Assembly: GCF_021390645.1 (NCBI RefSeq)
Contig: NZ_JAJEJT010000003.1
Span: 310,001-374,000, forward strand
DNA from: Paraburkholderia flagellata
Lineage (GTDB): Bacteria > Pseudomonadota > Gammaproteobacteria > Burkholderiales > Burkholderiaceae
Length of the DNA: 64,000 bases
Direction of reading: 5' to 3'
Below the pieces are notes generated by a model. That model saw only the letters and a program-made list of their open reading frames with translations. It was not told the DNA's origin and did no database searches. The position numbers and the translations under genes were made by a program. Below are positions 44,242 to 53,735 of this stretch, in pieces. The first letter of the stretch is position 1. Each line of letters starts with the position of its first letter.

Positions 44242-45465
44242 ATGTCGAGCATGCAAACCATGACAGAGATCGAAGGGCACAGGGTCCACACCCCGACATT
44301 CGTCGTGCTCGTGGCTGGGCTGTCAATGCTCGGGCAGTTCGCGATCGCCACCTACCTGCCGGCGTTTTCCATCATGGCGCAGTCGCTTCATGCGACCCCG
44401 ACGCAGATCCAGCAATCGTTGACGGCCTACCTGCTGCCTTTCGCGCTGATGGTGCCGTGGCACGGGGCAATCTCCGATGCGCTCGGCCGCCGTCGCATGA
44501 TTCTGGCCGGCAACGCGCTGTTCACCATTGGTTCGCTGATGTGCGCGGCTGCCCCGAGCATCTCGTTGCTCTATGCCGGCCGTGCCCTGCAGGGCATGAG
44601 CGCCGGGGCCGGCGTCATCATTGGCCGGGCGATGGTGCGCGACATTTTTCACGGTGCCGATGCGCAAAAGATCATGGCGTTGGTGGCGATGATCTTCGCG
44701 CTTGCACCTGCGATTGCGCCCGTCTGCGGCGGCTGGCTGCTGCTGTGGACGGGTTGGCGCAGCATTTTCGTTTTCCTCGCGTTCCTGTCGGCATTGCTCG
44801 TCGTGATCAGCTGGTTTCTCGTCCCGGAGACCCTGCCGCCGGCGCGCCGCCATCCGCTGAATCCCGTCTCGCTGGCGCGCGCATATGGAACGTTGTTCGC
44901 GAAGCCGCGCTTTGTTGCGCTCGCGCTCGCCAACGCCGCGGTCAATCTCGCGATCTACCTTTACGTCCTCTCTGCGCCAACCTTTGTCGTGAAGCATCTC
45001 GGCCTTGGTGAGCAGTCGTTCGGCTACCTCTTCCTCCCGATCGTCGCAGGCCTGATCGCCGGTGCCGCGCTCGCCCACCGTGCCGCAGGGCATGGCAGCG
45101 CGGTGCGTAATGTGCTGGTGGGCCATCTGGTGATGCTGGTGGCCGGCGTGATCAACATCAGCCTCAACGCGATGCACGCTTCACCGTTGCCGTGGGCGCT
45201 CGTGGCGCTACCCGTTTTCAGTCTCGGCATGATGATGACCCAGCCTTTCCTTCAGGTCCTCGCGCTGGATTGCTTTCCGGAGAGGCGCGGCCTGGCGTCG
45301 AGCTGCTACGTCACCGTCCAGCAGTTTGGCAACTTCCTGTCCTCGGCACTGCTGGTTCCCTTGCTGCTCGGCAGCACCCTGTACATGGCTCTGGGCATGG
45401 CTGTATTGCAGTGCATTGGTCTGGTGATGTTCTGCGTCGCAAAGCGCCATGGAGAATCCGGCTAA
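44242..45465 (+). CDS. MFS drug-efflux transporter, Bcr/CflA type
   Basis: 407 residues, start immediately after the previous stop, so translation is coupled. Twelve helices; family motifs GQFAIATYLPAFSIMAQSLH, GAISDALGRRRMILAGN, and GRALQGMSAGAGVIIGRAMVRDI, the last being the Bcr/CflA signature. Probably exports a toxic compound under the control of the regulator upstream. Confidence 0.92.
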   Translation: MSSMQTMTEIEGHRVHTPTFVVLVAGLSMLGQFAIATYLPAFSIMAQSLHATPTQIQQSLTAYLLPFALMVPWHGAISDALGRRRMILAGNALFTIGSLMCAAAPSISLLYAGRALQGMSAGAGVIIGRAMVRDIFHGADAQKIMALVAMIFALAPAIAPVCGGWLLLWTGWRSIFVFLAFLSALLVVISWFLVPETLPPARRHPLNPVSLARAYGTLFAKPRFVALALANAAVNLAIYLYVLSAPTFVVKHLGLGEQSFGYLFLPIVAGLIAGAALAHRAAGHGSAVRNVLVGHLVMLVAGVINISLNAMHASPLPWALVALPVFSLGMMMTQPFLQVLALDCFPERRGLASSCYVTVQQFGNFLSSALLVPLLLGSTLYMALGMAVLQCIGLVMFCVAKRHGESG

Positions 45466-45555
45466 GCGTTGCGCGCGGGTCGCCGGCTACTCCATTTCAC
45501 ACAGTCAGTCGCAGCGCTCGCGCTGCTCCCGTATTTCTCGTTTGAGTCGTTTTCG

Positions 45556-46065
45556 ATGTTTCGCACCAACGTAGTACCGCTGAGGTTGCTGAGTGTGTTC
45601 GGCTGTTCGGTGGCTGCCATTGCCGGCTTCTCGCTCGCGCATATGGCGCCCGCATTCGCCGACCAGCTCGATCAACATAATCAGCTTGTGAGCCAGTTCA
45701 TCAAGGAGAGGCATGCCGATCCACTCGTCGCGGACTGCGCGGCCCACGGCATTTTCGTCGCCAGCACCTCGCGTGCTATCGACCACGTCGAGTTTCGTCC
45801 CGGGTCGTTCGAGAAGGGGCGCGCATCAGTCACCCCGTGGAATGTTTCGTTCGGCGAGCGCAAGCAGCATGTCGTGGTCGACACGATCGTGACTGTCGAA
45901 GGTCAGGGCATCCGCACGTCCGGGCGCGAACCGCTGAGTCTGCGTTTTCGCTGCGGCTATGTCGGTGGCAGATTGTTCGCGTTCAGCTGGAATGACCCTG
46001 TGCAACCGGGGGCGCTGCACAACAGGGGAGGGTTCGGCAAAAAGCATTTGCTCGCGGCGATGTAA
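45556..46065 (+). CDS. Secreted protein of unknown function, possibly BspC-like
   Basis: 169 residues from the ATG at 45556. A signal peptide ends near APAFADQ. The mature part has a Cys pair (VADCAAHG and LRFRCGYVG) that may form a disulfide, and SVTPWNVSFGERKQHVVVDTI and LFAFSWNDPVQP, blocks I associate with small Burkholderia proteins named for a BspC-like domain. The family name is tentative; function unknown. Confidence 0.65.
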   Translation: MFRTNVVPLRLLSVFGCSVAAIAGFSLAHMAPAFADQLDQHNQLVSQFIKERHADPLVADCAAHGIFVASTSRAIDHVEFRPGSFEKGRASVTPWNVSFGERKQHVVVDTIVTVEGQGIRTSGREPLSLRFRCGYVGGRLFAFSWNDPVQPGALHNRGGFGKKHLLAAM

Positions 46066-46146
46066 GCAAACAACGCGTGGCGCACGGCGCACGCGTTGCC
46101 GTACTCGGCACCAAACTGCGTGGCGCGCTGCGCCACAGTTTGCCGC

Positions 46147-46548
46147 TTAGCCAGTTTGCCCGGCCTCGGCCATGCGACGCTCGTGCGCCGCAGCCTCTTC
46201 GATGAGCATCGGGGCAGCGAGGCTCATCGAATGGATTCCAAGCACGGACACGAACTGGAGCACGGCCGTGATCTCCTCTCGGGTCGCGCCCACCTCCAGC
46301 GCGCGGCGAATATGACGCCGCACACCGGGTCCATACATGTGCGTCACCGCGGCGTCGACGGCAATCGCCAGAAACTCCACCGTCTTCGCATCCAGCACGC
46401 CCGACGTCTGCGGTGCCATCGCCATCGCCATGAATTGCTCGGTCCACCTGGGATCGAGTTGAGCGAACGAATCCCAGTTCGCATTCCAGTTGCCACTTTC
46501 ACGCAGCGCATTGCATGTCGGTGTGTCGATGGCGTCGTTCATCTTCAT
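46147..46548 (-). CDS. Carboxymuconolactone decarboxylase-family (AhpD-like) protein without the Cys pair
   Basis: 133 residues from the ATG at 46548 (GGAG upstream). The core AVDAAVTHMYGPGVRRHIRRALE and GATREEITAVLQFVSVLG follows the CMD fold, with His retained at the end of the motif. The Cys-x2-Cys of peroxidase members is replaced by Thr and Gly, so peroxidase activity is not expected. Next to two BKACE genes; maybe a lactone-active or structural relative. Confidence 0.8.
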   Translation of the reverse strand: MKMNDAIDTPTCNALRESGNWNANWDSFAQLDPRWTEQFMAMAMAPQTSGVLDAKTVEFLAIAVDAAVTHMYGPGVRRHIRRALEVGATREEITAVLQFVSVLGIHSMSLAAPMLIEEAAAHERRMAEAGQTG

Positions 46549-46647
46549 CGGGAGTGCTCCTTGTTTGTTCGTTACAGCCGGCGTCATCCGGCGCGGCTTA
46601 CGTTGGCGCTGCCAAGGGACGTGACCGTCCAATGTGCGCTTTCGCTG

Positions 46648-47580
46648 CTAAAGCGCGACCTGATCCGCGCCCTTGAGTTGAAGGATCTCGCGGGCTTCGT
46701 CGGGCGTCGCAATCACGAGCCCCAGACCTTCAAGAATCTGCCGGACTTTGCGAACCTGCTCCGCATTGGACTTCGCCAACTGACCTTTGCCGATCCACAG
46801 GCTGTCCTCGAGGCCCACGCGCACATGGCCGCCCATGGACGCCGCCATGGCCGCAATCTTCATCTGGCTCGCGCCGGCGCCGAGCACGGACCAGCGATAG
46901 TCCTGGCCGAAGAGACGGTCAGCCGTGCGCTTCATGTGCATCACGTCGTCGGGGTGAGTGCCAATGCCGCCCAGAATGCCGAACACCGTCTGGATAAAGA
47001 AAGGCGGTTCGATCAGTCCGCGCTCGGCGAAATGCGCGACGTTGTACAGGTGCGCTGTGTCGTAGCACTCGAATTCATAGCGTGTGCTGTTCGGTCCGAG
47101 TTCGTGAAACGCGGTCTCGAGATCGCCATACGTGTTGCGGAAAATGAGATCCTTGCTGCCTTCGAGGTAGTCCCGCTCCCATTCGTGCTCGAACTTGCTG
47201 AAGCGCCCGAGCATAGGAAAGAGCCCGAAGTTCATGGTGCCCATGTTCATCGAGGCGATCTCGGGCTTGAACACGCGGGCCGGCCGCATGCGTTCCTGCA
47301 CCGTCATATAGGGCGAGCCACCGGTCGTCAGGTTAATGATGGCGGGGCTGCGTCGGGCGATCGATTTCAGGAACGGGGCGAAGGCCTCCGGGCGCTGATC
47401 CGGCTTGCCGGTCTGGGGATCGCGAGCATGCAGGTGGACAATGGCTGCGCCTGCTTCGCAGGCTTCGATAGCCGCGTCGGCGATTTCATCCGGCGTCACC
47501 GGCAGGTAAGGCGACATCGAAGGTGTATGGATCGCGCCGGTCACGGCGCAGGTGATGATGATTTTGTTCCGGGCCGTCAT
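46648..47580 (-). CDS. Beta-keto acid cleavage enzyme, classical BKACE type
   Basis: 310 residues, the usual length. His49 and His51 (IVHLHARDPQTG), Glu258 and Arg254 (HVRVGLEDSL) match the Kce zinc ligands and substrate Arg. NLTTGGSPYMTVQERM and the family C-terminus (KSNAEQVRKVRQILEGLG) are present. It uses acetyl-CoA to cleave a beta-keto acid, as in lysine or carnitine degradation; substrate unknown. Confidence 0.93.
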   Translation of the reverse strand: MTARNKIIITCAVTGAIHTPSMSPYLPVTPDEIADAAIEACEAGAAIVHLHARDPQTGKPDQRPEAFAPFLKSIARRSPAIINLTTGGSPYMTVQERMRPARVFKPEIASMNMGTMNFGLFPMLGRFSKFEHEWERDYLEGSKDLIFRNTYGDLETAFHELGPNSTRYEFECYDTAHLYNVAHFAERGLIEPPFFIQTVFGILGGIGTHPDDVMHMKRTADRLFGQDYRWSVLGAGASQMKIAAMAASMGGHVRVGLEDSLWIGKGQLAKSNAEQVRKVRQILEGLGLVIATPDEAREILQLKGADQVAL

Positions 47581-47681
47581 GTCTGGTATTCGTCAAAGGA
47601 GAGGGCGGGTCCAGCAGGTCCGTTGCCGGGCAACGATATCAACCGAACCCGCAGAAGTCGTTGTCCGGCGGGTCCGAGCGC

Positions 47682-48740
47682 TTACGCCACCCGACGCATC
47701 GGCACGTTCTTCACGCCCGGCTTGCGGTTCGGCGCCATGCCGTTGGCGGCCAGCGTTTCTTCGACATCCTTGTACCAGGTGCCGATGCGGTAGACTTCGC
47801 GCGCCTCCTTGCCATTGGCGATCTCACGGCCCAGTTCCTTCGCGATGCGCACCGTCTGCTGGACCTGCTGCACCGAGGTAAAGCGATTGCCCTTCTGGTC
47901 GATCAGGGTGTCCTCGATACCGCAGCGAACATGCATGCCCATCGCAAGAGCGATCGTGTTCCAGGGCAGTACATTCTTGAAGAGCGACTCGGCGGTCACG
48001 GTGCAGCCGTCTGGCGCGCGCTGGATGAAGTCGAAGAGATTGAACGGATGCGGTCCATGATGGCCGCCGCCGATGCCGATGCAGGTAAGGTTGAGCGGGC
48101 CGGTGTAGATCCCCTTGCGCACCATGCGGTCCAGCGTCTCGAGCGCGTGCATGCCGACCAACTGGAAGTGTGGCTGGATGCCGGCCTTTTGCAGACGCCG
48201 CAGGTGCTCCGCTGCCCACGCTGGCCCGGCCGGCACGATCATTTCGCTGTACGCTTCACGCACGGACGCCTTGGCCATGTGAGTACTTTCGTAGTACTCC
48301 GGATAGATGAGCTCCATGATGTTCATCTGGATCGTGTTCAAGGCCACCGTCACCTGATCCGGTTTCGGATCGAGTTCGGCCAGTGCATGGCGCGTGTCGT
48401 CCGACAGCCATTGGGCGGCCTGACCTTCGTCTTCCGGTGCAAACGAGATCGAACCGCCCACCTGGATGATCATGTCGGGTACGGCCTTGCGCACACCGGC
48501 GATCAATTCATTGAACATGGAGAGCCGCTTGGAGCCCTTGCCGTCGGGTTCGCGTACGTGCAGGTGCAGTACGCTCGCACCCGCTTCATAGCAATCGACC
48601 GCCTTCTGGATCTGCTCCTCCATGGTCACCGGGATGTCTTCCGGAAAGTCTTCCGGCATCCACTCGGGGCCATAGGGCGCCACGGTGATCACGACCTTGT
48701 CCATGTTCTCCGGGTGCAGCGAATCGTCGAGAAATTGCAT
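47682..48740 (-). CDS. Beta-keto acid cleavage enzyme, long BKACE type
   Basis: 352 residues, near-identical in layout to the 351-residue enzyme at 30304 (both begin MQFLDDSLHPEN). His59, His61 and the Arg272-x3-Glu276 pair are conserved. It is read away from the AraC gene at 48889, with the classical BKACE and CMD genes after it in the same direction, so the three are probably one operon. Confidence 0.92.
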   Translation of the reverse strand: MQFLDDSLHPENMDKVVITVAPYGPEWMPEDFPEDIPVTMEEQIQKAVDCYEAGASVLHLHVREPDGKGSKRLSMFNELIAGVRKAVPDMIIQVGGSISFAPEDEGQAAQWLSDDTRHALAELDPKPDQVTVALNTIQMNIMELIYPEYYESTHMAKASVREAYSEMIVPAGPAWAAEHLRRLQKAGIQPHFQLVGMHALETLDRMVRKGIYTGPLNLTCIGIGGGHHGPHPFNLFDFIQRAPDGCTVTAESLFKNVLPWNTIALAMGMHVRCGIEDTLIDQKGNRFTSVQQVQQTVRIAKELGREIANGKEAREVYRIGTWYKDVEETLAANGMAPNRKPGVKNVPMRRVA

Positions 48741-48850
48741 ACGGGTGTCCGCGAAATGTCTTTTCGTGTGGGGAGTGGCCGCCCATCGAACAGGACGCGC
48801 CGACTGGTCAATACGTGGATCAAAGCGTATCCCCCAACCACCATCATGAT

Positions 48851-48879
48851 TTGACGGATCGGGGCAAACGCTTTACATT
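48851..48879 (+). promoter_or_regulatory. Promoter of the third AraC gene, predicting a nearly leaderless mRNA
   Basis: TTGACG (48851-48856), 17-base spacer, TACATT (48874-48879). The expected transcript start is only one to three bases before the ATG at 48889. The block CTTTACATTTCGGGGCA (48871-48887) matches that upstream of the cluster A AraC gene at 15 of 17 bases. Confidence 0.6.
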
Positions 48880-48888
48880 TCGGGGCAT

Positions 48889-49887
48889 ATGCCGACCCTC
48901 ATCCGAAGTTCGAGCTTGACCAATTTTGTGGAGGTCGCCCGTGAGGTAGGCCTGGATCCCCACGTCCAGTTGAAAAGGGCACGGATCGACACGTCGGCAC
49001 TGCTCGATCCGGACCTGATGATCTCGGCGACAGCGGTCATGCGCCTGCTGGAGAACTCTGCGAGGCGTGCCGGCGTCGAGGACTTCGGGCTGCGGATAGC
49101 GGAAACACGGCGTCTGGAAAACCTTGGGCCGCTTGCCCTTGTCCTGCGCGAGGAGCCCACCCTGCGCAAGGCCTTGGAGTCACTGGCACGTCACGTCGGG
49201 TTGCACAATGAGTCAACAGCCCTTCGCATCGAGGACGCGGATGGCGTGACCGTGCTCAAGCAGGTGGTGATCGGTGGCGCGCGCGGGTCGCTGCGGCAAT
49301 CCGTAGAGTTGCTGGTGTGCGTGCTGTACCGGATGCTCAAGTTACTGCTTGGGCCCGACTGGAAGCCGCAGAGCATCTGCTTCTCCCACTGCGCACCGAA
49401 AAGCCAGGCCACTCACAGGCGTATTTTCGGGTTGCCCGTGCACTTCGACATGGACTTCGATGGCATCGTACTCGCCAGCGCCGATCTCGATTTTGGGCTG
49501 CCTTCCTATGACCCGGTCCTCGCGCCGCGCGCACGGGATTTTCTGAATGCCAAGCTGGCCCAGTCCGAAGCGCCGATGCCCGACAAAGTCAGGAAGCTCG
49601 TGCTCGCTCTGCTGCCAACGGGCGGGTGCGATGTGGAGCGTGTGGCGCAGCAACTCGGCGTCGACCGCAAGACCATGTTCCGGCATCTGCGCAAACACGG
49701 TCAGACCTATTCCACGATCGTGGAGGGCGTTCGCGGCGACCTCGTGATCCGCTACGTCGAGAACAGCGACAGACCGCTATCTGATGTGGCCGCGTTGCTC
49801 GGCTTCTCGTCGTTGAGCGCCTTTTCCAGGTGGTTTGCCCTTCGCTTCAGGTCTAGCGCTTCCGAGTGGCGTGTCGCGAACCGATAG
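48889..49887 (+). CDS. AraC-family transcriptional regulator (BKACE operon)
   Basis: 332 residues. N-terminal SLTNFVEVAREVGLDPHVQL and AETRRLENLGPLALVLREEP; C-terminal VAQQLGVDRKTMFRHLRKHG and SDVAALLGFSSLSAFSRWF. Closely paralogous to the cluster A regulator (21987-22988). Divergent from the BKACE-BKACE-CMD operon, its likely target. Confidence 0.92.
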   Translation: MPTLIRSSSLTNFVEVAREVGLDPHVQLKRARIDTSALLDPDLMISATAVMRLLENSARRAGVEDFGLRIAETRRLENLGPLALVLREEPTLRKALESLARHVGLHNESTALRIEDADGVTVLKQVVIGGARGSLRQSVELLVCVLYRMLKLLLGPDWKPQSICFSHCAPKSQATHRRIFGLPVHFDMDFDGIVLASADLDFGLPSYDPVLAPRARDFLNAKLAQSEAPMPDKVRKLVLALLPTGGCDVERVAQQLGVDRKTMFRHLRKHGQTYSTIVEGVRGDLVIRYVENSDRPLSDVAALLGFSSLSAFSRWFALRFRSSASEWRVANR

Positions 49888-50105
49888 GACTGGGCGACCA
49901 TCGTCCTTTGCATTCCTGAAGACACCCACCTTTACGTGAGCGCGGGAGCACAAGGTCAAAATGTACCTGCCGTCATACCGTCTCGCGCTCGGTAACTTCA
50001 CAATGCACTAGGGACTCCTTCGCAAATTCGGCTTTGATTTTTGCCGCAGGATCGGACGTAACCCACGCCGTCGCCCAACGGGGGGAACCCTCTCGAATCC
50101 TGTGT

Positions 50106-51638
50106 TCAAGAGGGCTTCTGCACGCTTTCCACCGCCTTTTGGCGCGCCGCCTGGGCGTCGACGATCAGCTTGTATGCTGCGTAGTATTTGAAAATGTTGC
50201 GCACATAAGTCGTCGTTTCGAGTCCGATCTTCTCCGCTACGACAACTTCGACATTGTTGAACCACTTGTCCGGATCAAGACCTTGCTCTGCCGCGATTTT
50301 GCGCATCTTCGCGATGTTGGCCGGCCCCGCGTTGTAGCTCGCGAATGCAAAGAGCGATCGGTCGCTTGCGCTGAAGTGAGCATCGGAGAAGTATTTGGAC
50401 ATGAGGGTGTCCAGGTATTTGGCGCCGGCATGAACATTGGACTCGGCCACGGAAATACTGCCCACGCCCATTTCCTTGCCCGTGGCCGGCATCAGCTGCA
50501 TGATGCCGATCGCCCCGACGTGGCTGCGTGCGGACTGGTTGAGTTGCGACTCCTGGAAACCTTGCGCGGCAAGCATAAGTGGATCGAAGTCGTACTGGGT
50601 GCCGTATTTCTGGAAGAGCACAAGTGTTGCATCGAAGCGCTTCTGTTCTGCGTCGCCGCCATTGTTGCGGATCTGCTTGATCCTCTTCATGTATTGCGCG
50701 AGGAGGTATTCAGCCACACCCTGCTTCTTCAGGTAGTTCAGGTAGAAGTCGTTCAGGGCAGCCTGCAACTGTGGGCTGTTCTTGCGTATCGCCCAGCCTG
50801 TATAGCCCTCGGCGCTCACGGCGAGGTCGTCACGCACCTTCAGTTGCGGCAGCACCTGTGCCCAGAGGCGCGCCTTCCAGTCGTCCACGATGCTGATGCC
50901 TAGCAGTCCCGCGTTGACCATCTCCATGACGTCTTCGTCTTCCAGTGCGTCGGGCAGCAGCATGATGTTGACAGGCGGCTTGCCGCTCTTGCGAAACCGC
51001 TCATTCAGTGCGCTCAGGCTCTCGTAGTAGCTCGACGACTTGCGCACATAGACCTGCTTTCCCGAAAGATCATCGAGTGTCGAGAGCGAGGGCGACTTTG
51101 GCCCGGTGACGACCAGCTCACGCACGGGCTTGCGATCGCGCGGCGCGATGAAGTCAACGATCTTGAGCCGCTCGTCGGTCGCAGTCAGATTGCCCGCGGA
51201 GATGTCGCCGGTTCCGGCAACGAGGCCAGTCAGCAGCTTGTCGCGCGTAGTGGGAATCAGGAAAACGGTGAGCGGCCGCTTGTTCAGTTGGGCCGCGTAC
51301 TTCTTGTTGACATAGCGTTCGAAGTTGCGCGCCAACTCGGCCGCGATCCCGCGTTCGCGGCCCTTGTCGACAAAGTAGAGCGTCCGGCTATAGGGAACAA
51401 GGAACCGGATAGCGTGACGGTTGAGCATTGCGTCGAAGTCGCCGGTCCACGGCTTGTTCGTGAGGCTCAGTTTTCGCACGCCTGAAGCCGGAACTGGTGG
51501 GGCCTTAGCGGGCGCGGTGGCTGCGGGGGTGGATGCGGCAACGGCCGCTACAGGCTGCGCGGCGTGCGTGCCGACTTGCGGCGCCAAGACGCACAGGGCA
51601 AGCGCCCAGCCGATCATAACGCGGACTGTCACGTTCAT
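50106..51638 (-). CDS. MltF-like lytic transglycosylase with solute-binding domain
   Basis: 510 residues from the ATG at 51638 (GGGAGG upstream). Signal peptide to about residue 28. An SBP_bac_3-like domain spans about 70-300 (FLVPYSRTLYFVDKGRERG, GTGDISAGNLTATDERLKIVDF), followed by an SLT domain with catalytic Glu in QGFQESQLNQ and HVGAIGIMQLMPATGKEMG, AGAKYLDTLM, FASYNAGPANI. It cleaves murein in the periplasm. No lipobox Cys, so it is probably soluble or held by its leader. Confidence 0.92.
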   Translation of the reverse strand: MNVTVRVMIGWALALCVLAPQVGTHAAQPVAAVAASTPAATAPAKAPPVPASGVRKLSLTNKPWTGDFDAMLNRHAIRFLVPYSRTLYFVDKGRERGIAAELARNFERYVNKKYAAQLNKRPLTVFLIPTTRDKLLTGLVAGTGDISAGNLTATDERLKIVDFIAPRDRKPVRELVVTGPKSPSLSTLDDLSGKQVYVRKSSSYYESLSALNERFRKSGKPPVNIMLLPDALEDEDVMEMVNAGLLGISIVDDWKARLWAQVLPQLKVRDDLAVSAEGYTGWAIRKNSPQLQAALNDFYLNYLKKQGVAEYLLAQYMKRIKQIRNNGGDAEQKRFDATLVLFQKYGTQYDFDPLMLAAQGFQESQLNQSARSHVGAIGIMQLMPATGKEMGVGSISVAESNVHAGAKYLDTLMSKYFSDAHFSASDRSLFAFASYNAGPANIAKMRKIAAEQGLDPDKWFNNVEVVVAEKIGLETTTYVRNIFKYYAAYKLIVDAQAARQKAVESVQKPS

Positions 51639-51892
51639 GATGAGCCTCCCCGTTACAACGGGACAACGAGACGATGACCTGCGAATCAATCGTCCGCATC
51701 AATCGACCACAGCGTATGACGACTTCAGAGCGGCTCGCCTTCTCCGGAATCTGCCACCAACCGCGGCGAGTTCGGCAGCCGACAGCCCCCCGTGTCAATG
51801 AAGCAGTGGCAATTCTGCGGTGTGTTTGCTTCCCGGATGATGCTCCGTTGGCAGCATATGTGCAATCAGGGGAAGGTTACTCGCAAGCTGTA

Positions 51893-52759
51893 TCACGCGA
51901 AATAGCTGATCCCCGAGGCGATCATCAGCAGGTTCACTGCACGGGCGAAATGATTGTCCGATAGCCGCTGATAAAGTGTCATGCCGACTGTGGTGCCGAG
52001 AAGCGACGCGGGTATGCAGAGCAGGATCGCTGGATCAAACCCCACCTTGCCGGAAGAGTGGCGCAGGAGACTGATCGCCGCAAGGGCTGCCACCTGCATG
52101 ATCAATATGAATGGCTGGAACATCGCACGCTGACGCCCCTTATTCCAGCCCTTGAAGCCGCACCAGATGGTGACGAACGCACCGGGAAAGCCGGCCGCGC
52201 CCCCTGTGATTCCGCCGAGAAATCCGGCGAAGGCATCGAAGGCCGTTGCCTGGCGACCGATGACTAGAGGCTTGCGGGCGAGCATGTAGCAACCGTAAAG
52301 GACAAGAAACGCGCCAAGCACGTGCGTATAGACATGGCGGTCCAGCGTCAGCAGTACGGTTATGCCAACGGGCAGTCCGACTGCGCCGCCGATCAGAAAG
52401 ACAGTCAGTTCACGCCATTGGATCTCGCGCTTGAGCGACCAGACCATTGCAGTCTGGTTCGCGACGCTGCAGACGATCATGATCTGAACGATCTGCACCG
52501 GGTCGCCGGACAGATGAAATAGCATGGCGCCGCATACGGCGGAGAAAGCGAACCCTGCAATGCTCGACACCGCGGACGCCAGAAGAACGGAGCCAATGAC
52601 AAGCGGGTTGACGCCACTTTGCGTGGACAACGAAAGGCAGAGCACTGTCGCGATCACGAGCACCGCCCATTGAGTCCTGAGTTGCCAGGTGCGGCTGGGT
52701 GGTGTGCTCGACGAAAGGGAAGATACTGCGGGGCTTCCAGGCTCAGGTTCGGTATCCAT
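51893..52759 (-). CDS. TSUP-family (TauE/SafE) permease
   Basis: 288 residues from the ATG at 52759; an ATG at 52789 is an alternative. Eight hydrophobic segments; GGAVGLPVGITVLLTLD and the FLGGITGGAAGFPGAFVTIWCGFKGW block in the second half are typical of TSUP/TauE proteins, which move sulfonates, sulfite or small acids. Monocistronic, substrate unknown. Confidence 0.88.
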   Translation of the reverse strand: MDTEPEPGSPAVSSLSSSTPPSRTWQLRTQWAVLVIATVLCLSLSTQSGVNPLVIGSVLLASAVSSIAGFAFSAVCGAMLFHLSGDPVQIVQIMIVCSVANQTAMVWSLKREIQWRELTVFLIGGAVGLPVGITVLLTLDRHVYTHVLGAFLVLYGCYMLARKPLVIGRQATAFDAFAGFLGGITGGAAGFPGAFVTIWCGFKGWNKGRQRAMFQPFILIMQVAALAAISLLRHSSGKVGFDPAILLCIPASLLGTTVGMTLYQRLSDNHFARAVNLLMIASGISYFA

Positions 52760-53315
52760 TGCCTTGATTCTCCCGTCCTGGTTCAGCATCGGAAGGAATC
52801 CGCCTTTCCCGGCCAGTCGGCACAGGAACGCCTTGCTCGCAGATTGAGTACGGCGAGTGCGCTTGTGGAGGGAAGGGACGTCTGACCAAAGTGATACGCG
52901 GCGTGACTTTCAGCTTGGTTCCCGAAATGTGCGGCAGCGCACATTCCAGGACGTATGTGCATGCAATGCGCACTGTCCCTTTGTTTGATGGGTGCGTCGC
53001 CGCCTGGTGCCGTAGCGACATGTGGTTGCATTCACGCACAACGTTCGCAACGGAAGTGCTTTTTCCTCAGGGTCATCGCGAAGTCGAGCCCATCCTCGCC
53101 GCGGCGCCGGCGCAGATCGCACAGGCATACGCGCCGTTGGCGCTCGCACGGCAAACCTCGACGCCGAGCGGGTTTGCCAACCTGGCCAATGCCATGAAGG
53201 CGAATCAAGGAGAGCGTTGAAGCGCTAGAAGGGCACTGCAGTCCGGTGCGCCGTAACCCGTGGCCTGCGGACGAAAACAAGCCCCCACGGATAGGGGCTC
53301 GCTTTATCGCGTTGA
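52760..53315. other. 556-bp region without a confident gene
   Basis: Upstream of the TSUP gene. A + frame at 52891-53220 has coding length but no family, start signal or periodic conservation I can see. A terminator for the next minus-strand gene sits at its right end. Confidence 0.4.
53273..53299 (-). terminator. Rho-independent terminator of the small secreted-protein gene
   Basis: AGCCCC / GGGGCT stem (53280-53285 and 53294-53299), eight-base loop. On the minus strand it is followed by TGTTTTC, 16 bp past the stop at 53316. Confidence 0.65.
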
Positions 53316-53735
53316 TCAGTTGGCGGGTTGGTTGGCGAGTTCAGGATGCTTTGCGATCACTTGGCTAAACAGCGGCTTTGCTGCCGCCAGGCAGTCCGGT
53401 GTGAGAAGTTCACGCTTGTCCACCCCATACGTCGTGGCGAGATCCTGCATGCTCTTGACGAGCGTGTTTGTAGCTTCTGCGGAGGTGCAATAATCCGCGC
53501 GGTCGGCACGTTTGCGCAGCATCTCAGGCAACGTTTTGGCGTAGTCCGGTCGCGCAAGATCCTTCGCCCCGACGGGGTTGATGGTCTGCACCTTGTCGGC
53601 CGCTTCCTTCATGCATACGGCCGTTGCGTGAATCATCACGGTGCAAACGGGGGGAATGGATTGAGCCTCGGTGGCCGAGGCGTTAGAGAGAGCGCCAGCG
53701 AGGAGCAGCGCAGCAGCGATGTGAGGTTTTTTCAT
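53316..53735 (-). CDS. Small secreted protein of unknown function
   Basis: 139 residues from the ATG at 53735. Signal peptide MKKPHIAAALLLAGALSNAS. The mature protein has four Cys (PPVCTVM, TAVCMKE, ADYCTSA, TPDCLAA), probably two disulfides, and is otherwise helical. No family recognised. Preceded by an AT-rich upstream region. Confidence 0.75.
   Translation of the reverse strand: MKKPHIAAALLLAGALSNASATEAQSIPPVCTVMIHATAVCMKEAADKVQTINPVGAKDLARPDYAKTLPEMLRKRADRADYCTSAEATNTLVKSMQDLATTYGVDKRELLTPDCLAAAKPLFSQVIAKHPELANQPAN

Noticed and set aside
52891..53220. 109-codon + frame upstream of the TSUP gene
   Set aside because: No ribosome-binding site, no family, and composition like the other empty frames here.
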